From NCBI GenBank assembly GCA_003508835.1, contig PUFA01000166.1, positions 682,001 through 746,000 of the forward strand: a stretch of DNA of 64,000 nucleotides, read 5' to 3'. This stretch comes from Eonycteris spelaea. Its lineage: Eukaryota > Chordata > Mammalia > Chiroptera > Pteropodidae. The notes below the pieces were generated by a model. That model was not told where the DNA came from. It ran no database searches and saw nothing but the letters and a program-made list of their open reading frames with translations. This document shows positions 1 through 13,179 of this stretch, piece by piece (position 1 is the first letter of the stretch; every line of letters starts with the position of its first letter). The position numbers and the translations under genes are program-made.

Positions 1-1425
1 GCTGGTGCACAGTTTTGGGTGTTTTTTGTTGAGGTTTGGATTTCAGCTTATTGTTTTTTCACGGAGATAGATCTGGGAACATATCTCACTCCACCATGTT
101 TCCCCTGCCATCGTTATTTTCTTCTCATCACATGCAATTAGTATAATCTCACCAATGTAATAAACAGACATGATATGTTCTGTGGGAACTAAGATGAGAG
201 CTGACATAATTCTGAGACTAAGATGTAAGATAACTATTCTCTCCATGTAAACACAAACTGCTTCTTTTTTTGCTATTGACTAGGATGAGAAAGAACACAT
301 GTGCCAGGTCAATAGCAGCACACCAGGTGCCAGGAGCTGTGTTGATCTGCTCCATTAAAGAAACCACATCTGGAAGCTTAGCCACAATTTGTGTCACTAC
401 CTGATCTCTATCATTCCAAAGTTCCATTATTCCCAGTGAACTAAAGGAACCAATCCCATCACAGATTTCTCTGCTGTCATTTCCAGTTTATAAAAGACAG
501 TCAACACAGAGTTTATCAAGAACTCTGCTGTGCCCCTTGTTTCTTAATGACTTGATGGAGAGTTTATCCTCTGGGGCATTCTGGGTTACAGCTAGAGGGT
601 GGCTTGCACATAACATCATGTCATTTACAAACAAACATATACATCATATCAAATACAAATAAACATATCATTTCCTAAGCCTTCGGAAATCCTTTTTTAC
701 AGTATACAGAGCAGTTGAGGCATTTTGTAACTATAAAACTTTGGCTGAGTTCAGGCTTTGAATTAGTCAACCTAACAGACTGTCAACACCACTACTGGGT
801 ACTCAAGCCAACACCTTAAATCCATAATCTCTGGTGAGTATGGTCAGATCAATAAATTTAGCTTTAACAACTATTGATATAACAATTTTAGAATCCACTC
901 TCACACATGCTTCTGAGGCTCCTATCAATATAAATTGGCAAGTTCTTTGAACTCTTTTGGTTTATAAGCCATCTCCTGGAGTTGAACTTGTACCTCTCTG
1001 TCTGGGATATACTCAGCTATAACTCTCACTTTGGGCTGCCAGGCAATGAGACCTGGTTGTGGGAGAATCCTAAGTGTGCAAGGGAACTGTACCAGGTACA
1101 GTCACTGAAAGGCTTTTATGCAGAGAAGGACTGGCTCCCCCAAAATATAGGTTTCCTCCAATAACAGGGGAATTTAAAGGTTCAAGGTTCTCAGCCTTGT
1201 CTATAGCTGTCCAAACGTCACCATTCCAAGTCTAGGGTTCCATTTCTTCTCCACTAGTTCCCTTACTTTAGCGCTTAGACCTGACGGTTTAAGCACTTGG
1301 TTGCACTGCAGGCACTGTTACCTGTTGACCCTTGCAACTAGCTCCTGGGTTGACCGCAACCCACCCTGCGACTATAGGAGACGAAGGACTGCTTCATGGA
1401 GATCTTTCGATTGTCTGCACATGTT
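1..1425 (-). mobile_element. Degenerate endogenous retrovirus fragment (gag-pol)
   Basis: Read on the minus strand, about 218-427 encodes a reverse-transcriptase segment with the order expected of retroviral pol (a PD-VV-LLEQIN-like stretch followed by a W-AAIDLA-like stretch). About 110-230 encodes a segment ending in YIGE where the catalytic YxDD box should be. Upstream on the same strand (about 860-1170) there is gag capsid-like coding in pieces. Frames shift and stops interrupt throughout, so the copy is dead. It runs off the left edge of the window and abuts the 3' end of an antisense L1 at about 1431. No LTR was identified. The class is uncertain; a gamma-type or class I relative is likely from the reverse-transcriptase wording. 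It lies in a C11orf65 intron, in the same orientation as the gene. Confidence 0.6.
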
Positions 1426-1430
1426 CTTTT

Positions 1431-4400
1431 TCATTTTTTTTACAACTTCATTGAAGTATAATTCGTGTAAACACATATTTAACTGTACAACTTGAAGAAT
1501 TTTGACCTAAGTATACACTTATGATTTCATCACAATAAAAAATGAACATATCCATCAACCCCTAAAGTTCCTTGTATGTCTTAGTAATCCTTCCCTCCCT
1601 CCTTCCTCTCACTCTCATCTCCATAAACTACTGATTTGCTTTGTGTCACTACAGATTTGTTTGTATTTTCTAGAATTTCACATACATAGAATTTTTGGAC
1701 TGGTTTCATTCATTCAGCATCATTTTTTTTAAAGACTCATCCATGTTGCTGTGAATATCAATAGTCCATTCCTTTGTATTGCTGAATAGTAAGTACTCCT
1801 TTGTGAAGATAAATCACAATTGTTTATCCACTGACATTTGGTTGATAAACATTTGGGTTGTTCTGGGTTTTGGCTATTATAAATAAAGCTGTTATGAATA
1901 TTCATGTACAATCTTTCTGTGGACACATGTTTTTTTTTGGGGGGGGGGTGGTAAAAACCCAGCAAAATGTCTGGGTTGAATGGCAGGTACATTCTATAAC
2001 TTAACTTGTAACAAAACTGTCAAGCTGTTTTCCAAAGTAGAGGTTCAGTCTGCATTTTCTCCATATCTATGTCAAAATTATCATGGTGGGCTATTTTAGC
2101 CATTCTAGTCGGTATGTAAAGATATCTAACTATTGTTTTCTCTGCACTTCCCTAAAGACTAATGATGATAGTCATTATTTCACTTGTGCTTATTTGCTAC
2201 CCATATATTCACTGGAAAAGTGTTTCTTCAACTCTTCACCCATTTTTAAATTAGGTTGTCTTCCTATCACTAAGTTTTGAGAATTTTAAAAAACATTCTA
2301 ATATAAGCTTTTTACCATATTTTTTTGTGATTCTTTCTTCTGCCTGTGGCTTGCTTTTTATTTTATAATAGTGTCTTTCAGAGAGAAAAGCTTTAACTTC
2401 AATGAAGTGCAATTTAACAATCTTTTTCTTTTATACTTCATGCCTTCTGTGTCCTACTTAAAAACTGTTGTTAGAACCAAGGTCAACAAGATTGTTCTCC
2501 TTTGCCTACTTTTAGGTTTTTATGGTCTATTCTTATATTAAGATCTATCATGAGTTTTGAGTTCATTTTACGTATGGTGTGTGATATGGGTCAAGGTTCA
2601 TTTTTCTGCATTTGAGTATCCAAATTGTTGAACAGAATATCCTTTGCAATTACATTGCCTTGGCACTTGTGTTAAAACTCAATTAACAATGTATGTGTGG
2701 GTCTGCTACTGAACTGTTCATTCTGCTCCATTGATCTATATGTCTATATATTGTCTAATGATCTATATGTCTCAAGCCAATACCACAATATCTCAATTAT
2801 AGTAGCTTTATTATAAGTCTTGAAATCAAATAGTGTTAAGTTCCAAATTTTATTTTTCCAATATTGTTTGTCTATTCTAGTTCCTTTGCATTTCCATATA
2901 TAAATTTCAAATCAACTTGTCAATTTCCACAAAAATCAGCTAGGACCTTTTGATTGTGATTGCATTGAATATATAGATCAATATGGAGACAATTTGCATC
3001 TTAACTATATTGAGTCTTCTGATCTATGAATACCTTATATCTTTTCATTTATTTACATCTTCTTTAACTTTTCTGAGCAATGTTTAGTAGTTTTCTGTGT
3101 ACAGCCATGCAGAATTTTTCTTGCCTTTATGCCTAGGTATTTCATATTTTCTAATATTACTACAAATGGTATTTCTAAAAATTGAAGTTTCCAATTGTTT
3201 GTTGCTGAGATATGGGATACATCCCTTTCTGTATCACACGACTTTAATAAACTTATTTATAGTTCTAGTAATTTCGGTAGATTCCTTAGGATTTCATACC
3301 TAGACAATCATGTCAACTGTGAATTAAGACTGTTTAGTTCTTCCTTACCAATATCAATATCTTTTCCTCCCTCTTTCTTGCTTTACTTGACCAATTAGGA
3401 CCTCCAGAGTAATGTTGTAAGGAAATGGCAAGAGTAGACATCCCTACCTTGTTCTGATTTTAGAAAGGATTCAGTCTTTCACCATTAAATATGTTAGCTG
3501 TAGGGTTTTTTGTTTGTTTGTTGTTTGTTTGTTTGTTAATAGATGCCATTTATAGATTGAGAAGGTTCTCTTCTACCCCTAGTTTGCTAAGAGTTTTAAT
3601 ATGAATTGTTATTGAATTGTTGTAAGAACTTTTCTGCATCTATTGAGATGATAATACCTAGTTTTCTTTTAAGTCTGTTAACATGGTGAATTGGATTGAT
3701 TGATTTCCAAATGTTAAGTCAACTTTGTATTCCTGGGATAGACTCAATCTGTTATTATTACCTGTATATGTTCATGAGAGATATTGGTTGTTATTTCTTA
3801 TAATATCTTTTTATTCTTATAAGCCTTGAGTGTTTTTATGTTTGGTAATACCTTATAGAACTTGTTGGATGTGTTCCTCCCTTTTTCTGAAAATATTTTT
3901 GTAGAATTTTATATTATGTTTTCTAAATGCTTGTTAAATTTCACCAGGAAATCCATCTGGGCCTTACATTTCTTTGTCAGAATTTTTAAAAACTACAAAT
4001 TCAAATTCTTTAATAGATATAAGACTATTCATGTTATCTTTTTTGTTTTCAGTGAGCTTTGGTTTATGTCTTCCAATAAATTTTTCTTCACTTAATTTTT
4101 CAAACCTATTAAATTGCTTGCAATAAATCTATACTACTTTAATGTCTATGGGATCTTTAGTGATATCTCTGCTTTCATTTCTTAATGTTTCTGATTTGCA
4201 TGTGTTTGCTCTCTTTAAAAATTTATTAACAGGTTTATAAATTATATTGCTCTTTTCAAAGAAAACAAGCTTTGATTTCATTGATTTTTCTCTGATGGTT
4301 TTCTGTTTGCAATGTCATTGAGTTTGCTGTTACTTTCAGTATTTTGTTTCTTCTGCTTGCTTTGGGTTAACTTGCTCTTCTTTTACTGATTCTTATGCTG

Positions 4401-6180
4401 GAAGCTTAGAGTATTGATTTGAGATCCTCTTCTTTTTTTAATGAAAGGATTTTAACACTATAAATTTCCCTGTAAGTACCAGTTTAGTTGCATCCTCAAA
4501 GTTTGATATGTTCTATTTTTATTTTCATTAAACCAAATATATTTTCAAATTTCCCTGTGGACTTCTTGGACTCGATGATTATTTAAAGGTTATGCTGTTT
4601 AATATCCAGATATTTGGAGGTTTTCCAAATTTTTTTTGTTACTAATCTATTCTATTTTTAATTTCTCTTTAATTCCTTTGGAATCGAAGAACTTCTTTTG
4701 TCTGATTTTTATCTTTTACATTTGTGGATGTTTGTTTTATGGCCCAGAATATGGTTTCTATTCCATGAACGTTTCATGTGCATTTGAAAAAATATATAGT
4801 TTGTGTTTTTGGGTGCATGCTTTATAAATGCCAGCTATGACAAAAATGCCAAGTGGTTTATAGTGTTGCTCAAGTTTTCTAGCTCTTTACTAATTTATTG
4901 TCCATTTGTTGTATTAATTTCTAAGAAAAAGCTTTGAAATCTGTTATTATAATTTTGAAATTGTCTTTTTCTCTTTTCGGTACTATTGGTTTTATTTTAC
5001 GTATTTTGAATCTCTGTTATTAGGTAAGCAAGCATTTAGAATTATTATATCTTCTTTATAAAATTTACTCCTTTATTATTTTAAATGAGCCATTTTATCT
5101 CTGGAAATATACTTTTCTCTGAAATCTACTAAGTTGATATTAATATAGTCACCATGGCTTTCTTTTGATTACTGTTAGCATGATCCTTTTCCATGCTTTT
5201 ACTTTTAATCTATTTGTGCTTTACATTTAAGTTAATTCTTGTATATAACATACAGGCCATTTACATTTAATATGATTATTGACGTGGTTGGCTTTAATCC
5301 ACATCATGCTATTCATTTTCTATTTGTCTTATCTGTTCTTTGTTTCTTTTCCTCTTTTTTCAGACTTCTCTTGGATTGTTTTTTTATGATTCTACTTTAG
5401 CTCCATTATTAGTTTTATAATGGAGGTTTATATCTTTGTTGCTATTGTTGATTTTATGGTTGCTTTAGGGTTTGTAGTATACATCTTTAATTATCTTTAA
5501 GCAATATTATACTACTTCGTATGTAGTATAAGGAACTTATACCAGTATATTTCCATTTCGCCTTTCCCAGCCTTTGTGATATTGTTATCACACATTTAAC
5601 TTTTACGCTGCTATAAATTAATAAATACTGCAATACATTCATTGTTTCTGCTTTAAATAGTAAATTACCTTTAAAATTTTTGAACTTTATTTAGTAATTG
5701 TATCATTTTTTATTAGTTATTTTTATAATTATTGACTTGCTTGAAATGAAGGTTTTTCAATATAAGAGAAAAGGAATACAATTGTGGAATTGAGAATTAA
5801 GTAGAACTTGATTAGCAATATCAATATTAACTCATTCCTTTGCAAATAAAAAATTAATACCTATCTTTTTTGAAAATCGTGGTAAAAACATGTAACAAAA
5901 TCTACCACGTTAACTATTTTTAAAGTGTATAGTTCAGTAGTTAGTAAATTACCTTTTAAAAAGATTTAAATAGTAAGAAAAAGTTCTTTACATTTACTTA
6001 CATAGTTATCATTTTTGGTATTCTCCATCCTTGTATGAATCCAGATTTCTAATTAGAATCATTTCTTCTGCCTGAACTTCCTTTAACATTTTTTGTAGTA
6101 CTGGTCTGTTCATGATAAGAGGCCCCAGCTTTTGCTTGTCTGAAAAGTTTTTCTTTCATATTCACTTTTAAAATATATTT
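1431..6180 (-). mobile_element. Old L1 element, antisense, about 4.7 kb
   Basis: The plus strand reads as the reverse complement of an L1: 3' untranslated region at about 1431-2300, then ORF2 in reverse. Recognisable stretches include the reversed text around 2730-3300 and 3400-4100 that is common to mammalian L1 ORF2. No long open frame survives. A second L1-type 3' end, also reversed, is visible near 5880-5950, so the block may be more than one insertion. Subfamily not assigned; the divergence suggests an old L1M type. The boundaries are approximate. Confidence 0.75.
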
Positions 6181-6837
6181 TTGGTGGATCTGTTACTATT
6201 GATTAATTTATTCTCAGATGGGATTTATTTTCCTGCTTCTTTGCATGCTGGTAATTGATTACTATATGGTAGACACTGTGAATTTTATATGATTTTACGG
6301 TACTGGAGTGTTTTGTATTCCTTTTAAATATGTTGGGGTTTTGTTTTGGTATGCAGTCAAGGAAAGCTGAAAACAATTCTATTTTTGACACTAGCTTTTA
6401 TCATTTGTTAGATAGGTCCAGAAAGATTTTTAGTGTAATCCACATAGTCTCTTAGGCAGAAAGAAGGGTCGAAAAGGGTATAGAGTAGGTTTTTGAAGGC
6501 CAAATGAGAGTTATCTGATATATAATAGTAAATGCTTATTTTCATATCTGATGTTCCAATAGACTGAGTTCCTGAGGTCAAAGACGACTTGTCTTTTCCA
6601 TTTATATTGCAGAGATTAATGATGTCTGACAATCATAAGCATTTATTAAATGTTTGCTTACTATGTATTTTTTAAAATATAGTTTTAACCTTACATTGTC
6701 TTTAAAAAATGACATGTACTATTTTAGTAGTGATAGCAATTTTTAAAAAAAACTTAAAAACTGTATAATTCCATAGTAAGTCTAATATTTCTTTTTTTAA
6801 CAAGACAAAATAAAGTCTAAATATTTCATCAACTTAC
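6181..6837. other. C11orf65 intron, no gene seen
   Basis: AT-rich intronic sequence between the antisense L1 and C11orf65 exon 6. No confident repeat family or exon was recognised. The short open frames here on the minus strand have no family resemblance. Confidence 0.4.
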
Positions 6838-6967
6838 ATTTGCCTCATCCATTTTATTTTTTTAATTTTTCTTTTCTTTTCTATATCTTGCCTTCCTTCA
6901 GTTTAGAGAAATGGAAATGTACTTTCCTTTTGTCTCCCACTATTACATCTTCAGTAGACATCCAAAA
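6838..6967 (-). pseudogene. C11orf65: C11orf65 exon 6 (one base short)
   Basis: Acceptor AATAG ends at 6968 and donor GTAAGTT is at 6837-6831. Translation from 6967 starts FWMSTED and runs through HFHFSKLK, matching the human FWLSTDG...FHFSKLK region. After that Lys the frame slips by one base and reaches a TAG three codons on. With one more base the exon would continue to a WMRQ ending, as in human. The length is 130 instead of the 131 expected from codon count and donor phase. Confidence 0.8.
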
Positions 6968-7479
6968 CTATTGAGAAATTAAAAATGAATCTACAAAATG
7001 TTGAAATACTGATTGTGAGATTATCTGGCTAAAGACAAGAACTTTTTTGTGTTCAGTAGGACTATGCAAGATAGAAATAGGAAGAAGATAAACTCTGTTT
7101 ACAGTATATCTATTAGTGATAAGTGAGTAGCACGTTGAGTCTTAAGAGGTACATGCCACAGAAAGACTGACAAAGTACTAGTGTACTGAGGTACTTATAT
7201 GCATTTTTTGAATGGATAAATGAATAGACGTATTCTAAAAGTATTTCTTAATGAGAACAGACTGGCCAACTTTTAGTGCTGTTGTCTTTTGAAAGACTCT
7301 AATCCTCAAGGAGTAAGGTACCCTCCAAGAACACAGAAGTCTTACCATTACATTCCAAGAGTTTCGGTTTTCCATGAATAACACTTTATACTAACTGGCT
7401 GCCTATTCTCCTACTTCTGATTCATTCCCTTCTCCTCATACACACATAAGTAACAAGGAGGAGAGTTTGCTATCCCCCC

Positions 7480-7690
7480 ACAATACTCTGTATTTGCCAC
7501 TACTTAAAGCACAATATTTATTGCACTGCACTGAAATATCCTGTTTACTGACCTCTCCTAACTAAAAGGCAAACAACTTGATGGAGAGGGACTATTCATA
7601 TTTACTATGGTATCCCTAGAATCTAGTACAACCGTGTCTAACACATGGTTGGTATGATAATTTTTGTTAGATGAATGAATGAATTCGTAA
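7480..7690 (+). repeat. L2 3' end
   Basis: Ends in the characteristic L2 tail: an ACTTGATGGAGAGGGACT-like 'gives its size' segment, a CTAGTACA...TCTAACACATGGTTGGT segment, and a run of GAATGAATGAAT. Intronic and old. Confidence 0.6.
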
Positions 7691-8232
7691 TTTGATCATT
7701 TTCACTTTTCTTACTCAGTATATTCAACATACCATATTCTACAGTCCTGTCTACCAGAGATTGAGGATTTGAATGAAGATACTTGAGGCATATAAACAGA
7801 CATCTAGAGCTAAGAAACAGATCATGTAATCTAGCTTACAAATATCTTTAGGTAAAAATTATCTCTGCAAAAAGGATATTAGAAAAGTGTCTATAGAAAA
7901 GTCCCTCAACTCTAGTCCAAGATTAATATAGAGTCAACGACATCTTCAAATTTACTTTGTTATAAATGGCAAATGGCTGAGTATCAGAGAATATCTAAAG
8001 ATGGCCTAGATAAAAGCTAATTACTACAAGGAGAAGTAAATGTAAGAAAAAAAGGACATAGTCATGTATCTTGAAGTACTATTAGTAACCCAGAGTAGTT
8101 AACTTACGCAATTTTATCAAGCTAAATTACTAGGATTTACTATTTAAACAAATTGTAAAATTAATTTTTAAAAGAACAAGTTGGTTTCTAATTACATAAG
8201 ATTCAAAACTATTAATATTTCTCTTCTCTTAC

Positions 8233-8433
8233 CCTATCAGAAACAGGCCTCCAGCCATTGTTCTCTATACGACGATACCAGCCACTATGATCCTCTTCTT
8301 GAAGATTATCACTTTTAATATAAGATGCATATTTTGCTGAAAGTTTTGTGTAATCTCTAGGGCTATTAGCACACAGATCCTCAACATGTCTCTGAGTGAA
8401 AATTTTATAGTATATTTCAGGTGGAAATTTAAC
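8233..8433 (-). CDS. C11orf65: C11orf65 exon 5 (intact exon of a broken gene)
   Basis: Acceptor CTACAG precedes 8433 and donor GTAAGAG follows 8233. The 201 bases are 67 codons in phase 0, beginning VKFPPEIYYKIF and ending NNGWRPVSDR, close to human C11orf65. EDLCANSP and HSGWY are the most conserved blocks. No stop or indel. It is clearly an exon, but the frame that reaches it from the start codon is disrupted in exons 2 and 4. Confidence 0.85.
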
Positions 8434-8563
8434 CTGTAGATGAAACAGTCAAAGGACCATTGTACTCTAATTACAAAAATGGTTTACATTTTTTAAATTA
8501 TGTCTTTTAAATTTTTATGAATGTGCTTTAAAATTACCACATAAGAATTCATCTATAACTTAC

Positions 8564-8618
8564 ACCACCAAATCTGAATCTTACATGAACACCAGCAAGC
8601 AGCATCTAAAAGCTCTGC
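8564..8618 (-). pseudogene. C11orf65: C11orf65 exon 4 (one extra base)
   Basis: Acceptor TATAG precedes 8618 and donor GTAAGT follows 8564. The first seven codons read AELLDAA and the last nine, in a frame shifted by one, read VHVRFRFGG. Human has AELLDAAAG before the same block in 18 codons (54 bases). The exon here is 55 bases, with one additional T in GCTGCTTGCTGGT. The flanking exons are phase 0 on both sides, so the extra base breaks the frame. Confidence 0.8.
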
Positions 8619-9470
8619 CTATAAAAAGAAAAATCACTCTCAAACATTTCTGTGTACATCAATTCATACTTCTCACTCTATCACATTAAATAGTTGCTGA
8701 GTATTGATTATTTATGAAATAGGTCAAGTGAATAAACATCAAAGAATTATTTTTAAATGAAGAAAATATTTTAATATTTAATTTCTTATGGAAGCCAATA
8801 AGGAAAACAGCTACATGATAACTGGAAAAACGATACCAAACTATGTTTCCTTTCTATGCAATATATAAAGTATAAAAGCCAAGCGATTTGTTATTCACAA
8901 ACAGAAGTTTTAAACAAGTCCTCAAATATATGATCTACATGTTAAATATTATCTTATGGGTAAAATTCAGAAAAAAAAAATGTGACTGTTCAATCTGAGT
9001 TTAACACTACATGACCTTTCCAAACTAGCTTTTATTAAATCAAAAACCCATGTTTAAATTTGTAAGAATTGCATGTAACTGATTTTTCTAAATTTTAGTG
9101 CCCTGGACCAAATGGAAAATAGAGAAAAAAAATTCAGTCCGCTATCATGGACAGTTCAAACTTGTCTCCTGATAATATTAAAACTAGGTGAGAAGGCATA
9201 ATAACCCCAGAGGTCTAATGCACAGTATAGTGAATACAGAAAAAAATAATCATCAAACTTGCTAAGAACTTAGAAATAAGAACTTAATTGCCAAACTACT
9301 AAAAATAAAAGATAATAATGTAACATGATAAAGGTGCTAATTATCACTAACATGGCAATCATATTTATGATTATTAAAATGTAGCAAATTAACATTTTGA
9401 ACTCCTTAAAGTTACACAATTTTATATGCCAAATATATTTTAATAAAAATATAAATAAATAAATCAGAAA
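8619..9470. other. C11orf65 intron, nothing assigned
   Basis: Very AT-rich intronic sequence with short A runs. No exon, RNA gene or confident repeat family was recognised. Confidence 0.4.
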
Positions 9471-9479
9471 AGAAGAAGA

Positions 9480-10370
9480 ATGAAATAAAGAGAAACTATT
9501 ATAGATTCTGAGACATTAGAAAGATTATAAAAGGGTACATGAAAACGTTATGCAAATAAATTTGAGAATTTAGATGAAACGAACAGCTTCTTAGAAAATA
9601 CAACTATCCAAACTAGCACAAGAATAAATACAAAATACAAATAGACTTATAAGTTGAATTTGTAATTTAAAATTCTTCCCACAAATAAAAAACTTTTGGC
9701 ACAGATAGCTTCATTGGTAAATCCTTCCAAATATTTAAGAAAGAAAAATAATCTACATTTAAAAATTCTATCAAAACAGAAAAGGAACATTTCCCAATTT
9801 ATTTTAGGAGGTCAGCTAAATTTGATACTAAAATCTGACAGAGGCAATATGAGAAAGTAAATTACATGTTCTGCAAGAGTATAGGTACAAACATTTAAAA
9901 CAAAATATTAGCAAACTAATTTAGTGATATTTAAAAAGGATAAGACATCACGACCAAAATGTATGTATTCCCAAAATGCTAAGTAGTTTAATATTTAAGT
10001 AAAAGAAAAAATAATTTCTCAATAAAGCAGAAAAATATTTAACATGCATTCTTGGATTAGGAGAAAAAAACTTTTTTAGCTCAATAAGATTAGAAAGTAA
10101 ACTTTCTTAATCAGATGAAATTATTCTACCAAAAAAGTCCTATAGCATACCTCATATGTAATGATAGAATATTGAGCCCTTTTCCCTTTGAAATAAAGTG
10201 TGAAACAATAGTTACCACTTCAAATTACCACTTTACTGAAGGCTGTATTTAGTGTAGAAGGGCACAAAAAGAGATAAACTGTATAATGATTGGAAAGAAA
10301 AAAGTAAAACTCATTATTTGAGGATAGCATGCTTGCTTACAATAGAAAATTCTAAAGAATCTATGTACAA
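9480..10370 (+). mobile_element. Old L1 ORF2 fragment (upstream part)
   Basis: Sense-strand text resembles the L1 ORF2 reverse-transcriptase region, with heavy decay and many stops. The block breaks off near 10370, where a less diverged L1 begins. Related old L1 sequence appears again after 12900, so the younger element probably split this copy. Confidence 0.55.
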
Positions 10371-12896
10371 TACCTCCCAACTCATTTTTATGAGGCCAAT
10401 ATTACTCTGATACAAAACCTGGTAAAGATAACACATGAAAAAAGGAACTACAGACCAATATCTCTCATGAACACAGATGCAAAAATCCTAAATTAGATAC
10501 TAGCAAACTGAATACAGCAACATATTAAAAAGATTATACACCACGATCAAGTGGCTTCATTCCCAGGGGCACAGGGATAGTTCAACATATGCCAAATTAA
10601 TGTGATATGCCACATAACAAATTAAAAAATAAGAATCATATGATCATATCAATAGTTTCAGAAAGCCTTTGACAAAATACAGCATCCATTTATGATCATA
10701 ACAACTTCTCAAAATCAGTATAGAAGGAAAGTACCTTAACATAAAAAGGCCATATATGACAAACCCTCAGCCAACATTATACTTAATGGTGAAAAACTAA
10801 AAACCTTCCCTCTAAGATCAGGAACAAGGCAAGGCTGTCCACTATCGCCACTGTTATTCAATATAACATTGGAGGTCCTAGCAGTGCAATAGAAGAGAAA
10901 GATTAAAAGGCATCAAATAGGAAACAAGAAGTCAAACTGTCACTATTTGTGGATGACATGATTCTCTATGTAGAAAACCCTAAAGACTCCACAAGAACAC
11001 TACTAGAAACAATAAGCAAACAGTAAAGTCTCTGGATACAAAATCAATGTTCAAAAATCCATAGTGTTCCTATACTCTAATAATGAAGTGTCAGAAAAAG
11101 AAGTGGAAAAAATAATTCCTTTTGCAATTGCAACAAAAAGAATAAAATACCTAGGAATAAATTTAACAAAACAAGCAAAGGACCTATATAATGAAAACTA
11201 TAAGACCCTATTAAAAGAAATCAAAGAAACAGAAATTCTGTGTTCTTATTGGAGAATCAACATAGTTAAAATGACCATATTACCTAAAGCATTACACAGA
11301 TTTAATGAATCCCCATCAAAATCCATCAGCATTTTTTAAAGAAATAGAACAAAAATCATCAGATTGTATGGAAGCACAAAGACCCAAATTGCCAAAGCCA
11401 TCTTGAGAAAAAAGAGCAAGGCTGGAGGCATCACTCTGCTGACTTCAAATTAACTACAAAGCGACAGTAATCAAAACGGCATGGTATTGGCAGCAAAACA
11501 GACACAGGACCAGTGGAACAGAATTGAGAGTCCAGAAGTAAACCCTATTTATATGGGCAAATAATTTTTTGACAAAAAGCCAAAACATACAGTGGAGAAA
11601 GGAAAGCCTCTTCAATAATGGTGCTGGGAAAATGGAAAGCCACTGCAAAAGAATGAAACTAGACTGTTGTCTATCACCACACACCAAAATTAACTCAAAA
11701 TGGATTAAGGACCTGAAACAATGAAACAATGCATAGAAGAAAATAGGACTGAAACTCAAGGACCTTGGACTTAAAGAGATTTTATGAATTGATCACAAAG
11801 CAAGGGAAGTAAAAGAAAAAATAAATGAATGGGACTACATCAAACTAAAAACCTTCTGCTCAGCAAAAGAAACTGTCACACAAGTAAATAGAGACAACCA
11901 TCTGAATGGGAAAATATATTTGCAAGCAACACCTCCATATAGGGCCTAATATCCAAAATATACAAAGAACTCATAACGACAATAACAACAACAAAATGAT
12001 CCAATTAAAAAAATGGGCAGAGGACCTGAAACAGACACTTCTCCCCAGAGGACATCACAAATGGCCAACAAATATGAAAGATGCTTCCACATCACTAGCT
12101 TTTAGGGAAATGCAATCAAAACCACAATGAGATAGCATCTCACATCTGTTTAGAATGGCTATAATCAACAGGACAAGCAATAATAATTGTTTGGAGAGAG
12201 TGTGGAGAAAAAGGAATCCCTCATACACTGCTGGTGGGACTACAAATTGGTCAGCCACTATGGAGTTTCTCAAAAATTAAGAATTGATCTACCATATGAT
12301 CCAGCAACCTCTCTGGGTATTTACCCCAAAGAATTGAAAACCCATATCCAAGAAGATACTTGCACACCAATGTTCATAGCTGCATTATTCACAGTGGCCA
12401 GTAAATGGAAGCACCTGAGGTGTCCTCGATCAGATGACTGGCTAAAGAGCTTGTGGTACATATATACAAGGAATATTACTATCGCCATAAGAAAGATGAA
12501 ATACTGCCATTTGTGACAACATAGGTGGACCTAGAGATAATCACGCTAAGCGAATAAGCCAGGCAGAAAAAGTTGAAATCACATGATATCACTTATATGT
12601 GGGATGTAAACCTAAAAGCAACAAAAGGACAGGACAAACAAACATAGACTCATGGACATGGACTACAGAGTAGTGGTTGCTAGTGGGAGAGGAGGGGTGT
12701 AGATGGGATAAAGGGGGTCAATTATAGGGGGATAGGGGAGAGGGTGAAGTGTGTTAAGGGGATCAAATATATGGTAGCTGAAGGAACTGGAGTTTGGGTA
12801 GTAAACATACAATAGAATTACAGATATGAAATGATAATCACACCTGAAAATTGTATAATTGTATTAAATCAATGTTACCCCAATAAACTTAATTTA
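10371..12896 (+). mobile_element. 5'-truncated L1, ORF2 to 3' end
   Basis: Starts inside ORF2 with the segment reading CTCCCAACTCATTTTTATGA and continues through the reverse transcriptase ([12 protein letters not shown] box near 10950), the C-terminal region and a purine-rich 3' untranslated region. It ends CCCCAATAAACTTAATTT plus A residues. The same sequence recurs at about 57500-59997. Open frames are broken into pieces (for example 11064-11339 and 12187-12516), so it is inactive. Confidence 0.8.
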
Positions 12897-12899
12897 AAA

Positions 12900-13150
12900 A
12901 AGAGAGCAAGAAGTCAAATCATAGAGTGAAATACATGTAACAGATAATTGACAAAAGGCTTCTAATAAAGAATATTAAAGAACTGCTTAAAACCAATAAG
13001 AATAGACAGATGACATACACACAACAGATGTGAAAAAAAGTATCAGGAGCTCAGGTGATCTTCGAGAAAGATAGATGAGCTGTTGGGTGTCAGAGTAACC
13101 AATTAAAGAAACAAGCAAAAAAGGAAAGAACACTTTTAACCACTTACCAC
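12900..13150 (+). mobile_element. Old L1 ORF2 fragment, continuation
   Basis: Decayed sense L1 text (a TTCTAATAAAGAATATTAAA-like stretch) directly after the younger L1's poly-A, consistent with the interrupted host copy. Confidence 0.45.
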
Positions 13151-13179
13151 AATAGTATAAACAAGAATTAAAGCACTAA

